Assembly: GCF_003259505.1 (NCBI RefSeq) | Contig: NZ_QLLK01000008.1 | Location: 62,001-126,000 of the forward strand | DNA: 64,000 bases | From: Algoriphagus yeomjeoni | GTDB taxonomy: Bacteria; Bacteroidota; Bacteroidia; Cytophagales; Cyclobacteriaceae | Direction: 5' to 3' | Part shown: piece by piece, positions 53,940 to 63,374 of the stretch | Layout of the letters: each line of letters starts with the position of its first letter | How positions within the stretch are numbered: the stretch's first letter is position 1 | Notes under the pieces: generated by a model | Told to the model about the DNA's origin: nothing | Seen by the model: only the letters and a program-made list of their open reading frames with translations | The model's database searches: none | Made by a program: the position numbers and the translations under genes

Positions 53940-56102
53940 TTATCTAAGAAAAAGCATTTCTCTATACTTCACTAGTGGCCATGACTCATCATCAACCAAT
54001 AGCTCCAATTTATCTACTGCGTATCTAATCTTGTCGAAGTAAGCTTCTTTTACGTCGGTCTGGTAGCCTTTTGCCATTTTGACGATATCAGTCTCTTTGT
54101 TCAGCTTCTTGCGTGCCTCTACCATTGCAGTGATATTAGCCTTCAAGGATTCGATATGTCTAGACACTTCTTTGATTGTCTCTACTGCAGCAGTGTGATC
54201 CAACCCAAGGCCTTTCAAACCATTAGCGTTTTGGATGATTTTATTCTGGTATAGAATAGCAGTTGGAATAATGTGATTCAATGCCAAATCTCCCATCACA
54301 CGCCCTTCGATCTGAATCTTCTTCATGAAGTTCTCTAGCATGATCTCATGACGGGCATGAACTTCAATACCATTCATTACATTATGTCTTTCGAAAAGCT
54401 CCTTTGTTGCTTTAGCGGCATATACATCCAAAGCCAACGGAGTAGATTTCAAGTTAGACAAGCCTCTTTTCTTCGCTTCAGCAGCCCACTCATCAGAATA
54501 GCCATCACCTTCAAACCTTACTTTCTTGCTATCCTTGATGTATTTTCTCAATACATTAACAATCGCAATTTTCTTTTCCTTGCCGGCAGTCATCTCCTTC
54601 TCGATGTCTTTAGCCATATCTGCCAATACATCTGCCACGATTACATTCAGTACAGTCATTGGTCCAGCCACATTCGCCTGAGAACCTACCGCACGGAATT
54701 CGAACTTATTACCAGTAAATGCAAAAGGAGAAGTTCTATTTCTATCAGTATTATCAAGGATGATTTCAGGAATCTTAGAGATACCTAATTTCATGTACAT
54801 ATTGTCCCCCTTCTCAATTTTGATATTACCGTTTTTCTCAAGCTCATTCAAAACTTCTGTAAGCGTTGCGCCTAAGAATACAGAAATAATAGCAGGAGGA
54901 GCTTCGTTAGCACCTAGTCTGTGGTCGTTGCCTGCAGAAGCGATACTAGCTCTCAATAGATCAGAGTGATCATAAACCGCTTTAATAGTCGCTACTAGGA
55001 AAGTCAAGAACTGAAGGTTTTCTCTTGCTGAGTTGCTTGGCTGGAAAAGATTTACTCCAGTATCTGTTATTAATGACCAGTTGTTATGCTTACCACTACC
55101 ATTTACTCCTGCAAATGGTTTCTCATGAAGAAGGACTTTCAAGTCATGTCTCTCGGCCACTTTCTCCATCACATCCATTAACAATTGGTTGTGATCTGTA
55201 GCTTTATTTATTTCCTCAAATAACGGCGCAACTTCGAATTGACCCGGAGCAACTTCATTATGCCTTGTCATTACAGGAATTCCAAGTTTAAGCGCCTCGT
55301 TTTCGAAGTCCACCATAAAATCCTTAACTCTTGTAGGGATAGAACCAAAATAATGATCATCCAATTGCTGACCTCTAGCCGGGCTATGACCGAAAACAGT
55401 TCTTCCACCCATTACCAAATCTGGTCTTGCAGCGAAAAGCGCTTTGTCGATGACAAAATATTCTTGCTCAACACCCAAAGAAGGCTGTACTTTTCTCACA
55501 TTTCTATCAAACAGTTGGCAAATAGCTACTGCTGCTTCATTGATCGCTTCGATAGATTTCAATAAAGGTGTTTTGTAATCCAATGCCTCACCTGTGTAAG
55601 ACACAAAGATTGTTGGGATACAAAGTGTGTTTTCGAAGATAAAAATCGGAGAAGTAGGATCCCAAGCAGTGTATCCTCTAGCTTCAAAAGTAGAACGTAT
55701 ACCTCCATTAGGAAAAGAAGAAGCATCTGGCTCTTGCTGAACTAGAGCTGATCCTTTGAATTTCTCTAGGCCACCTAATGCATCGAAAAACGAATCATGC
55801 TTTTCTGCGGTCGAACCAGTTAATGGCTGAAACCAGTGAGTATAATGTGTTACACCTTTGGATAAGGCCCAAGTTTTTACAGCGGATGCCACTTCTTCTG
55901 CCGTAGCAGCGTCAATCTTGGTTCCTTTGTCGATGGCTTCCATTACCCTTTTATAAGCTGAAGGTGCCAAAGACACTTTCATTTGAGCGGTCCCAAAGGT
56001 ATTGGTACCAAAAAAGTCCGAAATTTTGTTTGATGGGGCCTTTACAGCTACTCGCTGTCTAGTCTGCACCATTCCTAAGGCTTGTTGTCTGAGTGTTGCC
56101 AT
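53940..56102 (-). CDS. glnN: Glutamine synthetase type III
   Basis: A 720-residue GSIII, the large glutamine synthetase typical of Bacteroidota, making glutamine from glutamate and ammonia with ATP. Typical segments are FGTNTFGTAQMKVSL, HYTHWFQPLTGSTAEKHDSF, PSLGVEQEYFVID, TRHNEVAPGQFEVAP and GVNGSGKHNNWS. The last is the ammonia and glutamate site region. An ATG at 56132 is open in frame, but the -7 box at 56134-56141 would start transcription near 56127, downstream of it. I therefore take ATG 56102, which also matches family N-termini (MATLRQQAL). It is monocistronic and probably controlled by nitrogen supply. Confidence 0.96.
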   Translation of the reverse strand: MATLRQQALGMVQTRQRVAVKAPSNKISDFFGTNTFGTAQMKVSLAPSAYKRVMEAIDKGTKIDAATAEEVASAVKTWALSKGVTHYTHWFQPLTGSTAEKHDSFFDALGGLEKFKGSALVQQEPDASSFPNGGIRSTFEARGYTAWDPTSPIFIFENTLCIPTIFVSYTGEALDYKTPLLKSIEAINEAAVAICQLFDRNVRKVQPSLGVEQEYFVIDKALFAARPDLVMGGRTVFGHSPARGQQLDDHYFGSIPTRVKDFMVDFENEALKLGIPVMTRHNEVAPGQFEVAPLFEEINKATDHNQLLMDVMEKVAERHDLKVLLHEKPFAGVNGSGKHNNWSLITDTGVNLFQPSNSARENLQFLTFLVATIKAVYDHSDLLRASIASAGNDHRLGANEAPPAIISVFLGATLTEVLNELEKNGNIKIEKGDNMYMKLGISKIPEIILDNTDRNRTSPFAFTGNKFEFRAVGSQANVAGPMTVLNVIVADVLADMAKDIEKEMTAGKEKKIAIVNVLRKYIKDSKKVRFEGDGYSDEWAAEAKKRGLSNLKSTPLALDVYAAKATKELFERHNVMNGIEVHARHEIMLENFMKKIQIEGRVMGDLALNHIIPTAILYQNKIIQNANGLKGLGLDHTAAVETIKEVSRHIESLKANITAMVEARKKLNKETDIVKMAKGYQTDVKEAYFDKIRYAVDKLELLVDDESWPLVKYREMLFLR

Positions 56103-56133
56103 TTCTACAATATGTGGTTTAAAATTATACACA

Positions 56134-56141
56134 CAAAAATA
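56134..56141 (-). promoter_or_regulatory. Candidate -7 box of glutamine synthetase
   Basis: On the minus strand this reads TATTTTTG, matching TAnnTTTG, 32 bp before the ATG at 56102. No TTG is found at the usual -33 distance. Its position argues against the upstream ATG at 56132. Confidence 0.4.
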
Positions 56142-56279
56142 GAAAAATATGTATATGAAATCTCTTTTGACTGATTTTTGACCTCATTTTTCGAAAAAAT
56201 TACACTTTTTTCAATAAAACATGAGTAAAAGACACCATTTTCGGTTAAATACTGTGAATTGCCTCAAAAAATTGGAGAA

Positions 56280-56309
56280 TTGAAAACAAGAGAAGATTAA
56301 TTACCTTTG
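56280..56309 (+). promoter_or_regulatory. Promoter of mtaB
   Basis: TTG at 56280-56282, a 19-bp spacer and TACCTTTG at 56302-56309 form an almost ideal Bacteroidota promoter. Transcription should start near 56316, giving a leader of about 19 nt before the GTG. Confidence 0.65.
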
Positions 56310-56334
56310 CAATCTCATTGTCAGAAGCGTAATT

Positions 56335-57654
56335 GTGAAAAAAGTAGCCTTTTATACACTAGGATGTAAGCTAAATTTCTCTGAAACCTCCACTATCAGT
56401 CGCCAATTTGAAGAAAAAGGGTATCTGAAAGTCGATTTCCAGGAAAATCCCGACATTTTCATTATCAATACCTGCTCAGTTACCGAGAATGCAGACAAGA
56501 AGTGTAAAAAGATCGTAAAAGAGGCAAAGAAGATCTCACCAAACTCCTATGTCACTATAATAGGTTGTTACGCTCAGCTTAAACCAAAGGAAATTTCTGA
56601 AATCGAAGGAGTAGACGCCGTTCTTGGCGCAGCAGAGAAATTCCGCTTGATCGAATTATTGGATGATTTTGCGAAAGCACAGGACACCAAAATTCTCGCC
56701 TCCGAAATCCAAGAAGCCACAGTTTTTAATAATGCCTACTCTATAAATGACCGCACCAGAACTTTCCTGAAAGTCCAAGACGGATGTAATTACGGATGTG
56801 CTTTTTGTACGATTCCTCTTGCCCGGGGCAAAAGTAGAAGCAACACCATAGAAAGCGTGCTTCAGTCAGCCCGCGAAATCGCTGCAACTGACGTCAAAGA
56901 AATAGTCCTTACCGGGGTAAATATCGGCGACTTCGGAATCGTAGATGGCAAACGTAATGAACGCTTTGCAGATCTTGTCTATGCACTTGATGATGTAGAA
57001 GGGATTAATCGCCTACGAATTTCTTCTATCGAGCCAAATTTACTGACCAACGAAATCATCAGTTTCGCAGCACAATCCAAAAGATTTGTTCCACATTTCC
57101 ACGTACCACTTCAATCTGGCTCAAATACCATTTTGAGAAAAATGGGTAGAAGATACCTGCGCGAATTATATGTGGATCGTGTGACCAAGATCAAAACACT
57201 AATGCCTCATGCGTGCATTGGCGTAGACGTGATCGTTGGTTTTCCAGGTGAGACAGATGAGCTTTTTCTCGAAACTTATAATTTTCTGAATGAATTAGAC
57301 ATTTCCTACCTACATGTATTCACCTATTCTGAGCGTGCTAATACTAGAGCAGCAGAAATGGATGAAGTAGTACCTATGAAAAAGAGAAATGAACGCTCAA
57401 AAATGCTTCGTATTCTTTCCGAGAAAAAGAGAAGAAAATTCTATACTGAGAATTTAGGCAAAACATTCACGGTACTTTTCGAAGAAGATATAGAAGATGG
57501 AAAGATCCATGGCTTCACAGAAAACTACATTCGCGTAGCTGCAAAATATGACCCAATGCTGATCAACGAATTGAAGCAGGTTACCTTAGATCAGATCAAT
57601 GAAAAAGGAAATGTAGAGGTTTTTGAACCTGAATTGGTATATGAAAAGCACTAA
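56335..57654 (+). CDS. mtaB: tRNA t6A37 methylthiotransferase MtaB
   Basis: A 439-residue radical SAM methylthiotransferase that adds a methylthio group to t6A at position 37 of tRNAs reading ANN codons. The N-terminal UPF0004 cluster cysteines are Cys11 (TLGCKLN, diagnostic of MtaB), Cys in NTCSVT and Cys in IIGCYAQ. The radical SAM CxxxCxxC motif is CNYGCAFC, followed by PLARGKSRS. The SAM-binding VPLQSGSNTILRKMGRRY and a C-terminal TRAM-like domain complete the enzyme. Start GTG at 56335, preceded by a strong promoter match. Confidence 0.96.
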   Translation: MKKVAFYTLGCKLNFSETSTISRQFEEKGYLKVDFQENPDIFIINTCSVTENADKKCKKIVKEAKKISPNSYVTIIGCYAQLKPKEISEIEGVDAVLGAAEKFRLIELLDDFAKAQDTKILASEIQEATVFNNAYSINDRTRTFLKVQDGCNYGCAFCTIPLARGKSRSNTIESVLQSAREIAATDVKEIVLTGVNIGDFGIVDGKRNERFADLVYALDDVEGINRLRISSIEPNLLTNEIISFAAQSKRFVPHFHVPLQSGSNTILRKMGRRYLRELYVDRVTKIKTLMPHACIGVDVIVGFPGETDELFLETYNFLNELDISYLHVFTYSERANTRAAEMDEVVPMKKRNERSKMLRILSEKKRRKFYTENLGKTFTVLFEEDIEDGKIHGFTENYIRVAAKYDPMLINELKQVTLDQINEKGNVEVFEPELVYEKH

Positions 57655-57715
57655 AGCCAAATTTAATTTTATTCTTAACTCCTAAACAACTTTTTCTGAA
57701 GCTCGTTAGTTTAGT

Positions 57716-58069
57716 ATGAACTCTTTATTTAAACCAGACGGAAGAATCACCAGAAGACTGTATTTGGTGATGTTTATCATTTTCTATTTTATTAATATCC
57801 TGTGCCTAATGATCATTTGGGACAGTTTCCAATCCGAGTCATGGGCTATTTTCTATGGGGCCGGTGTAGCACTGATTGCATCAATAGCGGTATTATTAAT
57901 TCAAGCAATCAAAAGACTACATGATATAGGATTGGATTGGAAGTACGCTTTATACTTATTAATTCCGCCCCCAATAAATTTTATTGGCTTTATTTGGCTA
58001 GCAGCAAAAAAAGGGCAAGATGGGCCAAATGAATATGGTCCAGACCCGAGGAAAACAGATATTGTGTAA
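57716..58069 (+). CDS. DUF805 membrane protein
   Basis: A 117-residue DUF805 protein with three or four hydrophobic helices (about 14-33, 40-60, 78-95). It carries the family's FKPDGRITRRLYL start, AIKRLHDIG middle motif and the polar tail KKGQDGPNEYGPDPR. DUF805 proteins are small inner-membrane proteins of unknown function. The gene lies 61 bp after mtaB and is closed by a strong hairpin at 58104-58139. Confidence 0.9.
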   Translation: MNSLFKPDGRITRRLYLVMFIIFYFINILCLMIIWDSFQSESWAIFYGAGVALIASIAVLLIQAIKRLHDIGLDWKYALYLLIPPPINFIGFIWLAAKKGQDGPNEYGPDPRKTDIV

Positions 58070-58103
58070 ATGAAAATTGATAAACCTCTTTTCTCAGCAA
58101 TTC

Positions 58104-58148
58104 AAAGCGGTATAGAAAGTAATATTTCTATACCGCTTTTGCTTTTTT
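58104..58148 (+). terminator. Strong hairpin between DUF805 gene and glgB
   Basis: A perfect 15-bp inverted repeat (58104-58118 with 58125-58139), a 6-nt loop and a T-rich tail to 58148. It looks like the terminator of the DUF805 transcript, but its tail ends only 2 bp before the branching-enzyme ATG. Confidence 0.85.
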
Positions 58149-58150
58149 AG

Positions 58151-60244
58151 ATGAAAGAATCGAAAGGGAATCCTAAATCTGATGCGCATTTACTCGCACA
58201 TTTTTCTAAATTCAAATCAGCAAAAATAATAGCAGTGGAAGATTCACATAAAATCGCCTTAGTTAGAGAAGAACCTTGGCTTACGCAATACGAACCGCAA
58301 ATTCAGCGGAGATTTGATCGATATAAGGACGCAATCCGAGAAATCAATGACTTCAGTGGGAATATTCTTGAATATGCCTCAGTGCACAAATTTTACGGGA
58401 TACATTTCGAAGCATGGAGGAAAGGATGGGTATACCGAGAGTGGGCTCCTGCTGCCAAACAACTTTATTTTTTCGGCGATTTCAATGATTGGGATCGATC
58501 TTCCCATCCCATGAAAAAAAGTGGTCGTGGAGATTGGGAGATTTTCCTTCCTTATGAACAATACAAGGATTTATTCACACATAAAAGCAAAGTCAAAGTT
58601 CATATCATCGCTGAAAATGGCGCCTTAGACAGAATCCCCGCCTATATACGAAGTGTAATTCAGGACGAAATAACTCATGATGTGGCTGGCCAGCTCTGGT
58701 TTGCAGAGGATTTCAACTGGACAGATACTTCTTTTACTACAAAAAACAGTCTTCATCAGCCTTTGATCTACGAATGCCATGTTGGAATGGCTCAGGAGAA
58801 ATTAGGAGTAGGGTCTTACCAAGAATTCGAGGAATTTACCCTTCCTAGAATCAAAGCTGCTGGCTACAATACCATTCAGTTAATGGCAATAATGGAGCAT
58901 CCTTACTATGGATCCTTTGGCTATCATGTCTCTAACTTCTTTGCTCCCACTTCCAGGTTTGGCACGCCTGAAGACCTCAAGTCCCTGGTAAATAAGGCTC
59001 ACGAAATGGGGATTGCCGTGGTGATGGATATCGTGCATTCACATGCGATCAAAAATGTCAATGAAGGATTGAATGAATTTGACGGGAGTGATCATCAGTA
59101 TTTTCATCCCGGAGACAAAGGCTACCACGAAGCCTGGGATTCCAAAGTATTTGATTACGCCAAACGTGAAGTGCAGCAGTTTTTACTTTCGAACATCCGC
59201 TACTGGCTAGAGGAATTCCATTTTGATGGGTTTCGATTCGATGGGGTAACCTCAATTATGTATCATCACCATGGATTATTCATGGATTTTGATTCCGTAG
59301 ATCTATATTTCGATGCTAACGTGGATGAGGACGCGATTCTTTATTTGCAGCTAGCAAATACTTTGATTCATAGTCTAAATCCTCAGAATATTTCCATTGC
59401 GGAAGATATGAGTGGCATGCCTGGACTAGCCCGCCCGATTGCAGATGGAGGAATTGGATTTGATTTCCGAATGGCTATGGGAGTTCCTGATTTTTGGATT
59501 AAGACGCTCAAGCACAAGCAGGACGAGGAATGGGATATGTTTGAGCTTTGGCACCAACTGACCAATCGTCCTTCTGCAGAACGATCCATTGGCTACGCTG
59601 AAAGTCATGATCAAGCCCTTGTCGGAGACCAAACACTTGCCTTCAGATTGATGAAGGAAGATATGTATTTCTCCATGTCTCAACTTCAGCAAAACTTAGT
59701 GGTTGATCGAGGGATTGCCCTGCACAAACTCATACGACTAATCACACTTACGCTAGGTGGGGAAGGATATTTGAATTTCATAGGAAATGAGTTTGGACAT
59801 CCGGACTGGGTTGATTTTCCACGAGAAGGGAATAACTGGAGCCATCAGCATGCGCGAAGACAATGGTCCCTAGTGGATGATCCATTATTGCGATATGGGC
59901 AGCTTGACGCATGGGATAAGTCTATCATCAAGCTGGCTACTGACTATCAACTTCTAGCCTCAGCCCCCGCTGTTCAACTCTACTTAGACCCAGACAAAAA
60001 GATTTTAGCCTACGAAAGAGCTGGTTTGATATTCGTGTTCTCTTTCCATCCTACCGAATCTTTTTTTGGTTTGCCTATTCATGTGAAAAATGCCGGTACA
60101 TACAAGATTCTACTCAATTCAGATGAAAAAGAGTTCGGCGGTTTCCAGCGTCTGGATCAAAATATAAACTACCCAACTGACAAGCACGATAGCCTACAAC
60201 TCTATGTACCAAATAGAACGGTGGTTGTATTAGAGAAAATATGA
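58151..60244 (+). CDS. glgB: GH13 1,4-alpha-glucan branching enzyme
   Basis: A 697-residue branching enzyme resembling the eukaryotic-type GH13_8 group, which creates alpha-1,6 branches in glycogen. A CBM48 module lies at about 80-165 (REWAPAAKQLYFFGDFNDWD). The catalytic barrel has VVMDIVHSHA, nucleophile Asp364 in DGFRFDGVTS, acid/base Glu418 in SIAEDM and the HD pair His486-Asp487 in ESHDQ. The C-terminal beta domain is complete. The ATG at 58151 is only 2 bp past the end of a strong terminator-like tail, so an in-frame GTG at 58235 is an alternative start. It overlaps the next gene by 4 bp. Confidence 0.93.
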   Translation: MKESKGNPKSDAHLLAHFSKFKSAKIIAVEDSHKIALVREEPWLTQYEPQIQRRFDRYKDAIREINDFSGNILEYASVHKFYGIHFEAWRKGWVYREWAPAAKQLYFFGDFNDWDRSSHPMKKSGRGDWEIFLPYEQYKDLFTHKSKVKVHIIAENGALDRIPAYIRSVIQDEITHDVAGQLWFAEDFNWTDTSFTTKNSLHQPLIYECHVGMAQEKLGVGSYQEFEEFTLPRIKAAGYNTIQLMAIMEHPYYGSFGYHVSNFFAPTSRFGTPEDLKSLVNKAHEMGIAVVMDIVHSHAIKNVNEGLNEFDGSDHQYFHPGDKGYHEAWDSKVFDYAKREVQQFLLSNIRYWLEEFHFDGFRFDGVTSIMYHHHGLFMDFDSVDLYFDANVDEDAILYLQLANTLIHSLNPQNISIAEDMSGMPGLARPIADGGIGFDFRMAMGVPDFWIKTLKHKQDEEWDMFELWHQLTNRPSAERSIGYAESHDQALVGDQTLAFRLMKEDMYFSMSQLQQNLVVDRGIALHKLIRLITLTLGGEGYLNFIGNEFGHPDWVDFPREGNNWSHQHARRQWSLVDDPLLRYGQLDAWDKSIIKLATDYQLLASAPAVQLYLDPDKKILAYERAGLIFVFSFHPTESFFGLPIHVKNAGTYKILLNSDEKEFGGFQRLDQNINYPTDKHDSLQLYVPNRTVVVLEKI

Positions 60245-60861
60245 ACACCTCCGCGGAAGCATACTTTTCAGAAGGCTGTGGCCGTTGTCAATTAGGCGGC
60301 ACGCCACAGTGTAAAGTCCATAGTTGGACTGAAGAACTGTCCCTTCTAAGAAAATTAATTCTTGACTCTGGTCTGAATGAGGAAGCGAAATGGGGAGTTC
60401 CCACATATACCTTTCAGAAAAAAAACGTGCTCATCTTGGCAGCTTTTAAGGAGTATTGCTCAATTAGTTTTTTCAAAGGCGCACTACTAAGCGATGAACA
60501 CAAAATCCTTGTAAAACCCGGAGAGAACACGCAGGCGGGACGATTAATTAAGTTTACGGATGTAAAAAAAATCAAAGAGCTAAAGGCTGTAATAAAAGCA
60601 TACATTTTTGAAGCAATTGAAATAGAAAAAGAAGGATTAGTGGTTGAGTTCAAAAAAAATCCTGAACCTATTCCAGAAGAGTTGAAAACAAAGCTTGAGA
60701 ATGATCCTGTATTCAAATCAGCTTTTGAAGCACTGACTCCCGGGAGACAGCGAGGTTATATCTTATATTTCTCAGCACCCAAGCAATCCATAACCCGAGA
60801 ATCTAGAATAGAAAAGTTTGCACCAAAGATTCTCGAAGGAATAGGATTGAACGATCGCTAA
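60241..60861 (+). CDS. YdeI/OmpD-associated family protein
   Basis: A 206-residue cytoplasmic protein of the YdeI/DUF1801 type. The DUF1801-like core includes EEAKWGVPTYTFQKKNVLILAAFKEYCSISFFKGALL. The C-terminal YdeI helical region has the typical FKSAFEALTPGRQRGYILYFSAPKQ. An N-terminal Cys/His cluster C13-x2-C16-x7-C24-x2-H27 looks like a small metal site and is unusual in general YdeI proteins. The family's function is not settled. Its ATG overlaps the glgB stop (ATGA), so expression is coupled to branching enzyme, though the metabolic connection is unclear. Confidence 0.85.
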   Translation: MNTSAEAYFSEGCGRCQLGGTPQCKVHSWTEELSLLRKLILDSGLNEEAKWGVPTYTFQKKNVLILAAFKEYCSISFFKGALLSDEHKILVKPGENTQAGRLIKFTDVKKIKELKAVIKAYIFEAIEIEKEGLVVEFKKNPEPIPEELKTKLENDPVFKSAFEALTPGRQRGYILYFSAPKQSITRESRIEKFAPKILEGIGLNDR

Positions 60862-60876
60862 AATCGTGATACATCG

Positions 60877-62565
60877 TTAAGAAATATTACCCTTCTTCAT
60901 CTCTTTCACTGCATAATCAACAGCTCTAGCCGTCAAAGCCATGTAGGTGATTGATGGATTTTGAGTTCCGGTAGAAGTCATGCAAGCTCCGTCGGTAACA
61001 AAAACATTTGGAGCCAAATGCATCTGATTAAAGCCATTAAGCAAAGAAGTATCAGGATCTCTACCCATTCTAACTCCTCCCATCTCATGAATATCTAATC
61101 CTGGTGATTGCTTGCTATCCCCTCTTCGAATATTTATGCACCCAGCTTTGGTAAGCATCTCCTCCCCCTGCTCATAAAAGTCCGTTAGGATTTTCTCATC
61201 ATTTTCATCGTAGGCTACACTAATCTGAAGCAATGGAATCCCCCATTCGTCTTTTTGATCCGGGCTAAGCGTAACGTGATTTGACTCTTTAGGGATGGTT
61301 TCTCCTTGCATCATCATATAAACTGACCAAGGACCGGGCGTGGAATTTGCCTCTTTGAAATCTTGACCAAAAGGGACATCAGCATGCCCAAACCCTGCCC
61401 TTCCAGCGGTATAAAAAGTCATATATCCTCGCAAGAAGTCCATTTCCTGCTTTTTGACATTTCTAAAATTGGGCATCATCACTGCAGTTGGCCTTCTTCC
61501 AAAGTAATATTCGTCCATAAAACCCTCGTAATTGGCATTGATCGATCCGCGGTAATTATGAAAAGCAACGTATTTGCCTAAGATTCCAGAGTCATTTCCC
61601 AGACCATTTGGAAAGCGCTTTGATATACTGTTCAGCAAAATCAAATTTGTATTAAGCGCAGAAGCATTTAGAAAAATAACATCAGCAAAATATTCTGACG
61701 ATTCCTTTGTAATTCGATCGACGATTCGCACTCCAGTGACCTTGCCTTTTTGATCATCGTAAATAAGTGAATGAACCACCGAATCCGGTCGAACAGTCAA
61801 ATTACCGGTCTTTGCGGCAGTTGGCAAAGTAGATGAGTTCGAGCTAAAATACCCTCCAAAAGGACAGCCTCTGTAGCATTGATTTCTGGCCATACATTGG
61901 CCACGACCTTGGGCGAGATGGACGTCTTTTGGTTCGGTGAGATGCGCGCACCGACCTATGATTACATTTCGGTCATTGTATGAAGCTTTAATGCGTTTCT
62001 GGATTTCCTTTTCCACACAGTTCATTTCCCATGCTTTCAAAAACTCTCCATCTGGCAAAGTGTCCAACCCCTCATAACTTCCGCTTATTCCCACAAATCT
62101 CTCCACATAGCTATACCAAGGTGCTACATCTTCATACCGAATCGGCCAATCCACAGCAAAGCCATCCCGATCTGGTCCTTCGAAATCATATTTACTCCAC
62201 CGCTGAGTTTGACGTGCCCAAATCAGGGACTTACCACCAACTTGATATCCTCTCACCCAATCAAATGGCTTATCCTGTATGTATGGATGCTCTGAATCTT
62301 TTACAAAAAAATGCGCTGTATCTTCTTTATAAGCATAGCAGCGATTGACTACAGGATTCTCTAATTTATCATCTAGAGGAATTCTATTGCGATGAGGCAT
62401 CTCCCAGGGTGCAGCAGTCATGGTAGGATAATCTTTTAGATGTTGCACATCCCTACCTCGCTCCAAGACCAAGGTTTTCAGGCCTTTTTCACAAAGCTCC
62501 TTCGCCGCCCAGCCCCCACTGATACCTGAGCCTACCACTATTGCATCAAACTGATTCGATTTCAT
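60877..62565 (-). CDS. GMC-family oxidoreductase
   Basis: A 562-residue flavoprotein of the GMC family. The FAD dinucleotide fold VVGSGISGGWAAKEL is at 11-25, followed by LVLERGRDV, then a second flavin contact GGKSLIWARQTQRW. The C-terminal domain ends with DPDTSLLNGF, DGACMTSTGTQNPSITYMALTARAVDY. Here an Asn precedes the Pro, where glucose oxidases use a His-Asn/His pair. A Cys-rich stretch MARNQCYRGCPFGGYFSS is typical of the gluconate or fructose dehydrogenase subgroup. The leader shows no clear signal peptide. The customary partner subunit gene (gluconate 2-dehydrogenase subunit 3) is absent. Confidence 0.9.
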   Translation of the reverse strand: MKSNQFDAIVVGSGISGGWAAKELCEKGLKTLVLERGRDVQHLKDYPTMTAAPWEMPHRNRIPLDDKLENPVVNRCYAYKEDTAHFFVKDSEHPYIQDKPFDWVRGYQVGGKSLIWARQTQRWSKYDFEGPDRDGFAVDWPIRYEDVAPWYSYVERFVGISGSYEGLDTLPDGEFLKAWEMNCVEKEIQKRIKASYNDRNVIIGRCAHLTEPKDVHLAQGRGQCMARNQCYRGCPFGGYFSSNSSTLPTAAKTGNLTVRPDSVVHSLIYDDQKGKVTGVRIVDRITKESSEYFADVIFLNASALNTNLILLNSISKRFPNGLGNDSGILGKYVAFHNYRGSINANYEGFMDEYYFGRRPTAVMMPNFRNVKKQEMDFLRGYMTFYTAGRAGFGHADVPFGQDFKEANSTPGPWSVYMMMQGETIPKESNHVTLSPDQKDEWGIPLLQISVAYDENDEKILTDFYEQGEEMLTKAGCINIRRGDSKQSPGLDIHEMGGVRMGRDPDTSLLNGFNQMHLAPNVFVTDGACMTSTGTQNPSITYMALTARAVDYAVKEMKKGNIS

Positions 62566-62833
62566 CTATGTGTAAAATTTGCGTCAAAAGGCCGTTAAGC
62601 CTGTTTCGAAATTCATTTTAAGATCGAAATCTATCGAATTCTACAGAGACTTTAACTAAAAATTTTACGAAGTTCCTTTTAAAACTAAAGGATAAAAGAC
62701 CAAAAAATATATTTGAGAATTTAAATTGACTAGCACGATTATCCCCCACCGATGGAGGAATAAATTTAGACAATCATCTTAATAAATAAACGAAGTGGGT
62801 CGAGTCTATGATTAGATGAAATACAACTCACGC

Positions 62834-63127
62834 TTAGCTCCTATTTTTATCTTTATCAACATTGCTGTACAAATTATTCTCCTCATCCTCTGAGCCAATT
62901 CTCTCTTGAGCATCGTCCAATTCACTTCCGGGAACATCCAAGTCATCTCCTGTAAAGTCAACTTTTTTCTTTCGCTCAATCAGTTGCTCGTCTGCGCCAC
63001 CATCGTCACTTAAGTTAGCATCTTTTGGCCCTAAAGCTTCCAAGTCCTCTTTTGTAACTTTAGCATCTTCCACAAGTTCTTTATTAGTTTTATTTTTAGA
63101 ATTTTGATCTTTTTCTGGATTGTTCAT
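62834..63127 (-). CDS. Small acidic hydrophilic protein
   Basis: A 97-residue protein rich in Asp, Glu, Lys and Asn, without hydrophobic core, Cys or Trp, so likely disordered. The frame starts at 63205, but the ATG at 63127 (MNNPEKDQNSKNK) is the more plausible start; the longer version would add a hydrophobic N-terminus. Its C-terminal DFTGDDLDVPGSELDDAQERIGSEDEEN resembles a short motif I recall from several Bacteroidota hypothetical proteins. No function is known. Neighbouring gaps (62566-62833 and 63128-63374) hold no further gene I can see. Confidence 0.65.
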   Translation of the reverse strand: MNNPEKDQNSKNKTNKELVEDAKVTKEDLEALGPKDANLSDDGGADEQLIERKKKVDFTGDDLDVPGSELDDAQERIGSEDEENNLYSNVDKDKNRS

Positions 63128-63374
63128 AATATCAACGTTTTTGTTCACCTTATTTAAAAGCAACATAGATGCCTGGCTCATAAGAAAGATGATTTTTTTC
63201 AACAACCCGCTTTTGAAGGCTTATATCAAAGCTTGAATCCATAGTCGTAATGGGAAAAACGAATAAGTCAACTTATTTGCTGTGAAGAAAAATACCCATT
63301 GTGAGTCATTAAGGCTCTTTCAAAACTGGAAAAACCCTAAATCAATCTATCATATAGCCATAATAAGATCATGA

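Noticed and set aside
54348..54788. 146-codon plus-strand frame inside glutamine synthetase
   Set aside because: It lies antisense within a strongly conserved gene and has no recognisable domain or start context.
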